Shown here one piece after another: positions 44,298 to 51,731 of a stretch of DNA of 54,271 nt. The translations under genes and the position numbers were made by a program. The notes beneath the pieces were generated by a model. It did not search any database and was not told where the DNA came from. It saw nothing but the letters and a program-made list of their open reading frames with translations. Source of the stretch: a virus; IMG/VR virus record IMGVR_UViG_3300021197_001370, positions 1 to 54,271 of that record; one strand, written 5' to 3'. Within the stretch, counting starts at the first letter, position 1. Each line of letters begins with the position of its first letter.

Positions 44298-45006
44298 TAA
44301 AAAACTTAAAAATATTGCAGTTGAGTTGTCAGGTGGTGCCGAAAGTAGTTTACTATATTACTTGGTATGCAAAAACTATCAGGACTCTAATATATATCCA
44401 ATAACATTAGTAACAGAAAAAAAGCCATTGTATGCCGATGTTGCAAAACGTATTATTGACAAAGTTGAAGAACTAACAAATAAATCACCAGCAAAGCACA
44501 TTGTAGTACACGGATCACAATCTAATTATGTTGATGCACTTGATAAGGGTGTAGACGATACTGTTGAAAAATATAATATTGATATCATTTATACTGGAAT
44601 GACTATAAATGCTCCAGCAGAAGATGTTATTAAATGGGTCGAATCAAAAGAAATTCGAACAAAATATAATATAGAACTTCAACGTGCTAAAAAACATATA
44701 AACGGAAGAGATAAAAGTAGAGATAACCCTCCATCACATGATACAATCACAACACTTGCACCAAAACATAAAATATTACATTGTAGTCCGTGGAATGATC
44801 AAAATAAGAAAGCTATAATAGGTATGTATTGTAGAGAGGAAATACATCAAACATTATTTCCTCTCACAATCAGTTGTGCAGACGATAAAATTTTTGACAC
44901 AGTTGAAGAATATATACATTGTGGGGATCAGTGTTTTCCTTGTATTGAACGAACGTGGGCAATGGATACGTTTAAGAAAGATTATACAGATGAACAAATG
45001 GTTTGA
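44287..45006 (+). CDS. PP-loop ATPase with SGGAES variant loop
   Basis: The protein has 239 residues from a TTG start. The loop reads S-G-G-A-E-S at 15-20, with Glu in place of the Asp found in the three paralogues; the acidic side chain is kept. I-S-C-A-D near 197 and C-G-D-Q-C-F-P-C near 215 form the C-terminal cluster, and T-G-M-T-I-N-A-P matches S-G-L-T-L-N-P-P in the 39539 paralogue. It overlaps the nitroreductase-like gene by 11 bases and the next radical SAM gene by 17. Confidence 0.7.
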   Translation: MYINKKLKNIAVELSGGAESSLLYYLVCKNYQDSNIYPITLVTEKKPLYADVAKRIIDKVEELTNKSPAKHIVVHGSQSNYVDALDKGVDDTVEKYNIDIIYTGMTINAPAEDVIKWVESKEIRTKYNIELQRAKKHINGRDKSRDNPPSHDTITTLAPKHKILHCSPWNDQNKKAIIGMYCREEIHQTLFPLTISCADDKIFDTVEEYIHCGDQCFPCIERTWAMDTFKKDYTDEQMV

Positions 45007-46066
45007 AACAAGTCAAATAGGTAGAATACAAATAGAATTAACAAACTATTGTAATGCAGCATGTCCTCAGTGCGATCGTTATGAGCAGTATGTTGATTGG
45101 AAAAATGGAAGAATAAAAGATCTTGGATTAAATGATGCATGGTTTACTCTAAAAGATATCAAAAAAATGTTAAAAAATCATAAATGGGACAAACTTGAAA
45201 TTGTACATATGTGCGGAAATGTCGACGAGCCGACTGTAAATCCTCAAATGTTAGAAATTTCAAAATATATTGCAACAAATATCAAATGTAGAGTTTGTAT
45301 TTCAACAAACGGTGGAACTAGAGATGAAGAGTTTTGGACAAACCTAGGAAAACTATCAAAAGAAACTAAAAATATTATAGTTGTATTTGGAATTGACGGT
45401 CTAGAAGATACTAATCACATTTATCGAGTTCATGTTGATTGGAAAAAACTACAGCGTAACTGGCGTGCTTATATTAATGCAGGCGGCTGGGCCGAATGGC
45501 AATTTATTGTGTTTGATCATAACAAACATCAAATAGAAGATGCAAAAAAAATGTCAATCGAAGAAGGCTTTTATAATTTTAAAATAATACAATCTGGTCG
45601 TGCAGATGTACTTGATTTACCCGATAATGATACTAAAAAGCAACAACCTGAAAAAGTTAAAAAACAAGAAGTACAAACTCCAGAATGGTATAATAGCGTA
45701 AATCCAAATACAATAGACGGTATTCCAGTAAAGGAATTTAAAAAAACTTCTCCTCAACTTGAATGTGTACGCTGCCCAGCAAAGTTAAACTCTAGAATAA
45801 CTAAGTTTCATAATGGCATAGATGGTAATATTTATATCAGTGCTAAAGGATATGTAACTCCATGTTGTTGGATGGGAAATCCTAGAGAACTAGATAAACT
45901 TTGGAAAACAGCTCCTAATTTAGATCCAAAAACGCACAACGTTCGTTATCATTCACTTGAAGATATAATTAATGGAGATTGGTTTGAACATATTAATAAC
46001 CAGTTACAAACATACGAGCTATGTGTGTTTAAATGTAAAAATCTAATAGGAGATATACATTTATAA
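44990..46066 (+). CDS. Radical SAM protein, DTNHxYR family
   Basis: The protein has 358 residues from the ATG at 44990; the longer frame from 44876 would run through the PP-loop gene and is not used. Cx3Cx2C is at 21, 25 and 28 (CNAACPQC), G-N-V-D-E-P replaces G-G-E-P, and D-T-N-H-I-Y-R is near residue 140. The tail cysteines E-C-V-R-C, T-P-C-C-W and C-V-F-K-C match those of the 23744 and 25992 enzymes. A Gln/Lys-rich linker near 215-235 is specific to this copy. It is followed by the second promoter of the plus-strand run. Confidence 0.85.
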   Translation: MNKWFETSQIGRIQIELTNYCNAACPQCDRYEQYVDWKNGRIKDLGLNDAWFTLKDIKKMLKNHKWDKLEIVHMCGNVDEPTVNPQMLEISKYIATNIKCRVCISTNGGTRDEEFWTNLGKLSKETKNIIVVFGIDGLEDTNHIYRVHVDWKKLQRNWRAYINAGGWAEWQFIVFDHNKHQIEDAKKMSIEEGFYNFKIIQSGRADVLDLPDNDTKKQQPEKVKKQEVQTPEWYNSVNPNTIDGIPVKEFKKTSPQLECVRCPAKLNSRITKFHNGIDGNIYISAKGYVTPCCWMGNPRELDKLWKTAPNLDPKTHNVRYHSLEDIINGDWFEHINNQLQTYELCVFKCKNLIGDIHL

Positions 46067-46068
46067 GG

Positions 46069-46096
46069 TTGACTTTTACTATAAAAATGTTATTAT
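46069..46096 (+). promoter_or_regulatory. Sigma70-type promoter with leaderless downstream gene
   Basis: TTGACT at 46069-46074, a 16-base spacer and TATTAT at 46091-46096 lie in the 36-base gap before the ATG at 46103. The transcript would start on or next to the ATG, and no Shine-Dalgarno sequence is present. This is the same arrangement as at 20176-20212. Confidence 0.6.
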
Positions 46097-46102
46097 TAAA
46101 AT

Positions 46103-47218
46103 ATGAATCAAGATTTAAAATGGTCCAACTATGACTTTACTAAAATACCCTTTGACGATATTGTTAGTGTTGGTCAGCGTACCCTGTTGTATCGCGATAT
46201 ATTTACTGTTAGCTGGCTCCTTGGAAGGTTCTGCAACTACAAATGCTCTTACTGTTGGCCTTACGCCCGCAGTGACCGTAAAGACCACCGTCCTACAGAA
46301 CTATGCTTACGGACCATAGATGAAATAAAGAGGCAAGCACGTGAAAACGGATTTAATAGTTATCATTTTAGTCTTAGTGGCGGCGAGCCTACTTTCCATC
46401 CTGGCTACTTGGATATTCTACAGCATTTGGCTGATGACGTAGACAACACCAACTATACAAGTGTACACATGACATCTAACTGTAGTCGCAACATGGCATG
46501 GTTTGAAAAGTATGTCGAAGCAGTTAAGCCCTTTCACCGTGCCAGCATTACAGCAAGTTTGCACACAGAACACTTAAATACAGTTGAGAAGATGCAAGAC
46601 TTTGCAGACAAACTAATCTTCTGTCAGGAGCACGATGTTCAAGTTACAATCAATATGGTTATGGTTCCAGACTGGTTTGAAAGAGATTGGAAAAACGCCC
46701 TGTTCTTCCACGAGCAAGGAATCAACGTTACACTCAAACCGCAATCAGACCCTACTGCTAGTAGGGTGGTTGATGGATACAAACCGGAGGACCTAAAGCG
46801 TTTGCACAACGGAATGCCGCAACGTGCATATACAGAAAGCAAAAGAGTATGGGCAGAACGTCCTAAGCCTAAATTTGAAATACCAAAAGATATGATGTAC
46901 ATGCCTGATGCAAAAGTGCCTTGGCATATGCAAGTAGAATTTAGAGATAAAGCCGGTAAAGCATGGTATATGGATCAAGCAGAACGTTTTAATGCTTTCA
47001 ACTTTAACAAGTTTAAAGGTTGGAGTTGCAATGCTGGATATCAAGGTATCATTATACGCGAACCAGATGGTAGTGTAAAGCGCAGTTACAGTTGCCACGA
47101 TGTTCCTCTAGGAAACATTGAAACAGGGTTTAAACTGTTTGATAAGCCTATGCCTTGTATTACGGACAGTTGTGTAAGCAGTGCTGATAGTAAGATACCT
47201 AAAAGGAAAGTGAAATGA
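46103..47218 (+). CDS. Radical SAM protein with SPASM-like tail
   Basis: The protein has 371 residues. Cx3Cx2C is at 44, 48 and 51 (CNYKCSYC), after an N-terminal extension of about 35 residues, and S-G-G-E-P is near residue 90. The tail has G-W-S-C-N-A-G, E-P-D-G-S-V-K-R, Y-S-C-H and two further cysteines, the same order as the 37038 enzyme. By eye the gene is clearly richer in G and C than the oxygenase genes that follow. It has its own promoter and heads the sub-run of three oxygenase-like genes, overlapping the first by four bases. Confidence 0.85.
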   Translation: MNQDLKWSNYDFTKIPFDDIVSVGQRTLLYRDIFTVSWLLGRFCNYKCSYCWPYARSDRKDHRPTELCLRTIDEIKRQARENGFNSYHFSLSGGEPTFHPGYLDILQHLADDVDNTNYTSVHMTSNCSRNMAWFEKYVEAVKPFHRASITASLHTEHLNTVEKMQDFADKLIFCQEHDVQVTINMVMVPDWFERDWKNALFFHEQGINVTLKPQSDPTASRVVDGYKPEDLKRLHNGMPQRAYTESKRVWAERPKPKFEIPKDMMYMPDAKVPWHMQVEFRDKAGKAWYMDQAERFNAFNFNKFKGWSCNAGYQGIIIREPDGSVKRSYSCHDVPLGNIETGFKLFDKPMPCITDSCVSSADSKIPKRKVK

Positions 47219-47787
47219 ATTTTGTCGAAATAGATACACTACCTGTATATGATTTGCATACAGAGTTTTTAAGATTGTTAGACGAAAAAAAAATCTGGTG
47301 GCACCATGATGTAAACGATCAAATATGTTTAAATGCAACTGAGAACGACCCTTCAAACTGTTTAACAGGTAGAGGTAGTTTGTTTTTAGATTGGGATCAA
47401 TCTTATGAAAATGAAAACGGAGATATAATAATCCCTAGAAGACTAGTACCATTTAAAGAAACAGATTTTAAAGTATTATGTTCTGGATTTAAAGACTCAT
47501 TATTCGAAGATGTTTATAATAAAATAACTGAAAGATATATAGTTGGCCGCATCAGAATTATGAATAGTAAACCTAAAACCTGCCTTAGCTGGCATCATGA
47601 TCAAACACCAAGACTTCATTATCCAATCAAAACTCAAGATGGGTGTTTTATGGTTATTGAAAATGAAAGTAAGCATTTAAAACAAAATCAGTGGTATTGG
47701 ACAAATACAACTGTACCACATACTGTATTTAATGGTAGTACAGAGATAAGATTGCATCTTGTAGTAACAATATTAGGAGAACAATAA
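47215..47787 (+). CDS. Aspartyl/asparaginyl beta-hydroxylase-like Fe(II)/2OG enzyme
   Basis: The protein has 190 residues. W-H-H-D-Q-T-P-R-L-H-Y-P near residue 123 gives His-x-Asp and the following R-L-H-x-P, and V-P-H-T-V-F-N-G near 166 gives the distal histidine. E-I-R-L-H-L-V-V supplies the 2OG-binding arginine. That order is typical of the Asp/Asn beta-hydroxylase family, which hydroxylates side chains in proteins or free amino acids. Expression is coupled to the radical SAM gene before it (ATGA). The next gene starts two bases after its stop codon. Confidence 0.7.
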   Translation: MNFVEIDTLPVYDLHTEFLRLLDEKKIWWHHDVNDQICLNATENDPSNCLTGRGSLFLDWDQSYENENGDIIIPRRLVPFKETDFKVLCSGFKDSLFEDVYNKITERYIVGRIRIMNSKPKTCLSWHHDQTPRLHYPIKTQDGCFMVIENESKHLKQNQWYWTNTTVPHTVFNGSTEIRLHLVVTILGEQ

Positions 47788-47788
47788 T

Positions 47789-48280
47789 ATGAAATGGTTC
47801 GACATTGACATCCAACTTAATAATAATGACAAAGAATGGATGTTTGAAATCGGAAATAATATTAAAGAACCTAGTTGGACTATTAGACCTTATAAGCTAT
47901 CCGATCAAGAAATGAATAATATTTCTTTAATAACTGATCAACTTCCTATTCAGCCTGAATATGCAGCTATTATTATGGTTCCTGCAGGTACAATGTGTAA
48001 AACTCATGTTGATGACAGAGCTAACGCTAATGGAGTAAGACAACGAATAACAGCAATTAATATACCTATTAAGGTACATGAAACAAGCATGTTTCAATAT
48101 ATGACAGATATGGAAAGCGATGAAATTATTGAAACTATATCTCTTAATACTCCTAAATGTTGGAGAGTAGATATTCCACACAGGGTTGATAATAGATTGA
48201 GTCCATTTAATAGAGTTGTTTTAAGTCTATCTTTAACTCAGACAGTAGGTGAAATATATGAAATATATACAAGAACTTAA
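47789..48280 (+). CDS. Fe(II)/2OG oxygenase-like protein
   Basis: The protein has 163 residues, small for the fold. C-K-T-H-V-D-D near residue 71 gives His-x-Asp, I-P-H-R-V-D-N near 129 gives the distal histidine and R-V-V-L-S-L-S-L gives the arginine. The segment I-N-I-P-I after the His-x-Asp also occurs in the next protein, so the two are related. It is probably a minimal cupin-fold hydroxylase for an amino acid or peptide side chain. No further domain is present. Confidence 0.6.
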   Translation: MKWFDIDIQLNNNDKEWMFEIGNNIKEPSWTIRPYKLSDQEMNNISLITDQLPIQPEYAAIIMVPAGTMCKTHVDDRANANGVRQRITAINIPIKVHETSMFQYMTDMESDEIIETISLNTPKCWRVDIPHRVDNRLSPFNRVVLSLSLTQTVGEIYEIYTRT

Positions 48281-48833
48281 CTTAGATTTTGATAAAACTA
48301 TTTGTAAAAAATTTATACAAGAATCGTCTATTGATTTTGAAAAAATTAAACAAAAAAATAAATGGCATAATAATGTTTTAGTAACACAAGAACTAACTGA
48401 TCACATTGGCCCGATTACACAACATCTTAAAGATTGTGTTTTAATACTTACATTATTTCCAAAAAATGGAATAAACATACATGCAGATGGAGCAGCTACA
48501 CGATTAGATAACACTTATAATGTAAGTATTAATATTCCTGTAGAAAACTGTACTGAAGATACTAAAACTTATTTTTGGGACTTTGATGATGAACGTTCTA
48601 TAGAATATATTCATTTAGAGGATTTAGGAACAAGAGATATAGTAGATAAATCTCAATTAAAAAAGAAATATGAATATATTTTTAAAGATACTGCTGTTTT
48701 ATTTAGAAATGAATATCCGCACAGCGTAGAGAATAAATGCAAAGATTTAAGACTAATGCTCAGTTGGAGATTTAAACCTGAATATAGTTGGGAAGAATCT
48801 ATTGAAATTTGTAAACAATACAATCTTCTATGA
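48258..48833 (+). CDS. Fe(II)/2OG oxygenase-like protein
   Basis: The protein has 191 residues from the ATG at 48258, which has AGGTGA six bases upstream; a GTG at 48249 is the alternative. I-N-I-H-A-D-G near residue 73 gives His-x-Asp, E-Y-P-H-S-V-E-N near 154 gives the distal histidine and R-L-M-L-S-W-R-F gives the arginine. S-I-N-I-P-V corresponds to I-N-I-P-I in the previous protein. It is the last plus-strand gene; its stop lies 14 bases from the end of the convergent minus-strand gene. Confidence 0.6.
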   Translation: MKYIQELNLDFDKTICKKFIQESSIDFEKIKQKNKWHNNVLVTQELTDHIGPITQHLKDCVLILTLFPKNGINIHADGAATRLDNTYNVSINIPVENCTEDTKTYFWDFDDERSIEYIHLEDLGTRDIVDKSQLKKKYEYIFKDTAVLFRNEYPHSVENKCKDLRLMLSWRFKPEYSWEESIEICKQYNLL

Positions 48834-48847
48834 CACACTAACTACCG

Positions 48848-49537
48848 TCATATTATAAATTGTGTTCGCCACAATAATCTTTCGCCTTCAAATGCCACTC
48901 GTTTGTGAATCATCTTTAGGTTATCCCAAATCAAAACATCATTATCTTGCCAGTTGTGCATATATGCATTTTCTTCAATCCAATTTTCGAACGGTTTTAA
49001 ATCAACCTTATTTTCTTGTATGGTGTTTATACTACAATATAAAATCTCTTCACCTGTAATATGATGATTAGTAATAAACGGTCTTGTAATTTTTTGTTTT
49101 TTTAATAAAGCAAGTTGTTTTTCTGTAAAACACAAGTTATGCAAATCTGCCGGCGGATAATATTTTCCTATAGAATTTTTATAAATATTTTTTAAATCCT
49201 TAGGAGCATTACTTGTATCGCAAAACCATGTAGGTGATAGATGACCGTTTTTTACATTATGTAAAATAGTTCCAAAATAGTTTCCTCTTCCGTAACTCCA
49301 ATCGTTATGCCATCCCACATCACCGTTAGAAAACAACCCTTTATTGCTTAGTTCTTGTATAGTTCTTGCTTTGTTTAATACATGTTTTGTTGTAACAAGT
49401 GATTTGCCCATCTTGTTAGTTAACTCTTCAAAATCATCAACTTCTAAACAAGCATTTCTAATAACTATTAGACCGTGTTCTAGTAGTATCTTATGTAAAT
49501 CAAAATTATTAATATCGTTGTACTGAACTTCAAACAT
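48848..49537 (-). CDS. TauD/TfdA-like Fe(II)/2OG dioxygenase (HxD intact)
   Basis: The protein has 229 residues. G-W-H-N-D-W places His77 and Asp79 as iron ligands; His211 in M-I-H-K-R is the distal ligand and Arg220 or Arg224 (R-x3-R) the 2OG anchor. The motif order and spacing are those of TauD-type hydroxylases, though the protein is some 50 residues shorter than TauD. A second TauD-like gene at 50291 differs at the Asp. It is the last gene of the minus-strand run and overlaps the SGNH-like gene by eight bases. Confidence 0.75.
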   Translation of the reverse strand: MFEVQYNDINNFDLHKILLEHGLIVIRNACLEVDDFEELTNKMGKSLVTTKHVLNKARTIQELSNKGLFSNGDVGWHNDWSYGRGNYFGTILHNVKNGHLSPTWFCDTSNAPKDLKNIYKNSIGKYYPPADLHNLCFTEKQLALLKKQKITRPFITNHHITGEEILYCSINTIQENKVDLKPFENWIEENAYMHNWQDNDVLIWDNLKMIHKRVAFEGERLLWRTQFII

Positions 49538-50294
49538 TTTCTAAAACCCACTGACTTAATTCTTTGTGATACTTGTATCCTTCGTGATACCCATCTCTTG
49601 CTCTTGCGTTCTTGTCGGTATTTATAAAATGACAATCTAAATCTTTTGCTACTGAGTGTATATAACTAGATTCTAGTACGATAGTATTTGGAAAAAATTG
49701 GTTTATTTGTTTTTGAGATAAATGTGAACAATATAATGATCTTTCCTTATTATTTATCCAGCTTTTATAGTAGTCAGCACTAATGTTATGAATAGTTTTA
49801 TACCAAGATATACTCCATATCCCTAAGTTTTCTATTTTATTGTCAATGATATCATAAGTTCTATCATGAGTTGTCCAATTCACAACTACAAACTTTGGCT
49901 TTAAATTTCTAGAAGCAATCTCTAAAGCAATAATACTCATTAAAGTATTACTACCAGCAGGAACACCAAGATTTACACAATCAATACCTAAATAGTTTTC
50001 AACTAGTTTATTTGCTAATAAACTTTCTGGAACACCTTGGCCAAATGTGTTTGAACATCCTAAAAATAAACCAAAGTTATCCCAGTTTACAGTATTTAAT
50101 TCTTTATATCTAAATCCGTGCTTGTTAAACACATATGATATATCCATGTTTGTATCGTCATAATAACTATCAGGGTGAGTTTTTAGAAAAGTTTTCCAGC
50201 GTTCTTCCCAATTATCAGGAGAATCGATGCCAAAATAATCAAGTGTTTTAGAAGATATATCTAAAGGTTGTATAAAGTCTTCTAAATCTATCAT
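49530..50294 (-). CDS. SGNH hydrolase-like protein
   Basis: The protein has 254 residues. L-G-C-S-N-T-F-G puts Ser81 in the nucleophile position with Cys before it, V-N-L-G-V-P-A-G-S-N is block II, and A-R-D-G-Y-H near the C-terminus offers the Asp/His pair. N-K-H-G-F-R before the first strand matches N-K-F-G-Y-R in the 37925 protein. It lies between the two TauD-like genes, overlapping the upstream one by four bases and the downstream one by eight. Confidence 0.6.
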   Translation of the reverse strand: MIDLEDFIQPLDISSKTLDYFGIDSPDNWEERWKTFLKTHPDSYYDDTNMDISYVFNKHGFRYKELNTVNWDNFGLFLGCSNTFGQGVPESLLANKLVENYLGIDCVNLGVPAGSNTLMSIIALEIASRNLKPKFVVVNWTTHDRTYDIIDNKIENLGIWSISWYKTIHNISADYYKSWINNKERSLYCSHLSQKQINQFFPNTIVLESSYIHSVAKDLDCHFINTDKNARARDGYHEGYKYHKELSQWVLENV

Positions 50295-51187
50295 TCAATG
50301 AGGCTCGCACAAGACCATTCAGTTGGGTTTTTATCTTCTAGTTCTTCGGGCCGATACCATATACCTGCTCTCCATAGCTCTCGATCGCCAGTGTATGCCT
50401 CTCTCTTGTGTAGACTATGATGTTGATCGCTAAAACAAATATCATAAGAATTCCATTTGTGTGTATAAACATATTTTTCACTTAGTGTATGATCTTTTAG
50501 TTTATAATAAAGATCGTGTTGATCATTATGAGATAATCCAGAAAATCCTCGAATAACACTCCAGGGAAAATATAACCCTTCTTTGCCATTAACTGGATGT
50601 ATAGTTACAAGATCTTTTCGCGGAGTCTGTTTTTCAAAAGAAGTCATTCCGTCTATATCTCTAAACTCCATCATTGTTTGCTCGTCGCTAAACACATTCT
50701 TATAATGCATTTTTTCTAGTTTCATTTTAGCATTATATGTAACTGTTTTTGATTTTATTTTACGACAGATTTCTTTAGTATCGTCATCTAAATCTTCAAA
50801 TGCAGTTTGACTATCAGAGAAGAACGTATTTCCACCACTTTCAGAATTTTGATGCATGTACATTACTACAATATCATCGTGACCATTACGATTCATACCA
50901 GCACTATGCCATTCAAGTTCGCCGTCATCTTCGCCACTAAAAAGTCCATTCTTTCGAACTCTGATTAATTCGCCGTGACCGTTAACATTACCTTTAACTT
51001 TTGCATTTTGTGCTACAACATTTCCAATAGTCTTGTAAAAAGGTATTAACGTTTCAGGCGGCACAGGATCATTATTTCTAACCACTACTACTCGACAATC
51101 GCCAATGAGTTGACGAATTTTTTCTGCATCATTATTATAGTCACATTCCGATACAATCGCTGCAAACTTATTTTTCTCTACAATCAT
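50291..51187 (-). CDS. TauD-like Fe(II)/2OG enzyme with HxA metal site (candidate halogenase)
   Basis: The protein has 298 residues. E-W-H-S-A-G puts His94 and Ala96 where TauD has His99 and Asp101. The distance from this His to the G-G-x-T motif (Thr121) is the same as from His99 to Thr126 in TauD, so the alignment is firm. The distal His260 and the R-x3-R pair at 269 and 273 are present. Loss of the Asp ligand with all else kept is the hallmark of Fe(II)/2OG halogenases such as SyrB2 (HxA) and BesD (HxG), where chloride fills the site. A dead or repurposed enzyme is the alternative. AAGGAT precedes the ATG. Confidence 0.75.
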   Translation of the reverse strand: MIVEKNKFAAIVSECDYNNDAEKIRQLIGDCRVVVVRNNDPVPPETLIPFYKTIGNVVAQNAKVKGNVNGHGELIRVRKNGLFSGEDDGELEWHSAGMNRNGHDDIVVMYMHQNSESGGNTFFSDSQTAFEDLDDDTKEICRKIKSKTVTYNAKMKLEKMHYKNVFSDEQTMMEFRDIDGMTSFEKQTPRKDLVTIHPVNGKEGLYFPWSVIRGFSGLSHNDQHDLYYKLKDHTLSEKYVYTHKWNSYDICFSDQHHSLHKREAYTGDRELWRAGIWYRPEELEDKNPTEWSCASLIE

Positions 51188-51731
51188 TTTTTATCCTTTT
51201 TAACTCTATTTTTTTATAATGTTCTGATATAGGCAACCAAGTTATATATTGTTGACAACTATTGTCACCATTGCACACATTAAATTTATCTGTTTCTATA
51301 ATCCATTTGTCCAGTTTTAACTTATTTAAGTAATACTTAAATGGAGTAGCTCCAGTATTACTTTCTCGACTCATAAAAACATAATCAAAATTTAGTTTTC
51401 TACAAATATCAACTTGATCTAATATCATTTTTTTAGTTAATAATATATCTTTTGTTGCAAATCGATAGTTATTTGATTTATAAAATCTATTTAAAATTCG
51501 ACAACCATTTCCAAACATGTCTCTATGTATAACAGTACTAAACCCTAATATGTTAGTATCTTGATGATATACTGAAACAGCAATGCTATCACTAGTACTC
51601 ATTTGATAATATGCATAGTTTTCTTTTCGTTTACAAGATAAATCTTCGATTGTTAAGAATTTATTAATCTTTTTACAAGTTGATAAAAATAAATCATCAT
51701 TCCTTATAAATGTACTTACATTAATATCCAT
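51168..51731 (-). CDS. GNAT-like protein
   Basis: The protein has 187 residues from the ATG at 51731, chosen because AAGG lies nine bases before it; three in-frame ATGs lie further upstream. The strand I-A-V-S-V-Y followed by I-L-G-F-S-T-V-I-H and a helix after L-L-T-K-K-M-I-L resembles the core of GNAT folds, but the acyl-CoA loop is not distinct. It is probably distantly related to the 16796 protein. It overlaps the radical SAM gene upstream by 11 bases and the candidate halogenase downstream by 20. Confidence 0.4.
   Translation of the reverse strand: MDINVSTFIRNDDLFLSTCKKINKFLTIEDLSCKRKENYAYYQMSTSDSIAVSVYHQDTNILGFSTVIHRDMFGNGCRILNRFYKSNNYRFATKDILLTKKMILDQVDICRKLNFDYVFMSRESNTGATPFKYYLNKLKLDKWIIETDKFNVCNGDNSCQQYITWLPISEHYKKIELKRIKNDCREK

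Noticed and set aside
44876-44989. N-terminal extension of the 44990 radical SAM protein
   Set aside because: It would run in another frame through the end of the PP-loop gene, and the product starts matching its paralogues only after the ATG at 44990.
28443-45006. A queuosine or 7-deazaguanine DNA modification pathway, because of the QueC-like PP-loop proteins and radical SAM genes
   Set aside because: No QueD, FolE, QueE-type short radical SAM or base-exchange gene is visible, and there are four divergent PP-loop copies instead of one. The similarity is only to the loop and the C-terminal cysteines.
48834-48847. Terminator between the convergent genes
   Set aside because: Only a four-base inverted repeat (TGAC and GTCA) is seen, without a stable stem or a T-run.
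50381-51187. His-Asp-Asp at residues 103-105 of the 50291 protein as the true metal motif
   Set aside because: The distance to the G-G-x-T motif matches TauD only when His94 is the first ligand; the later His-Asp-Asp falls in the loop after it.
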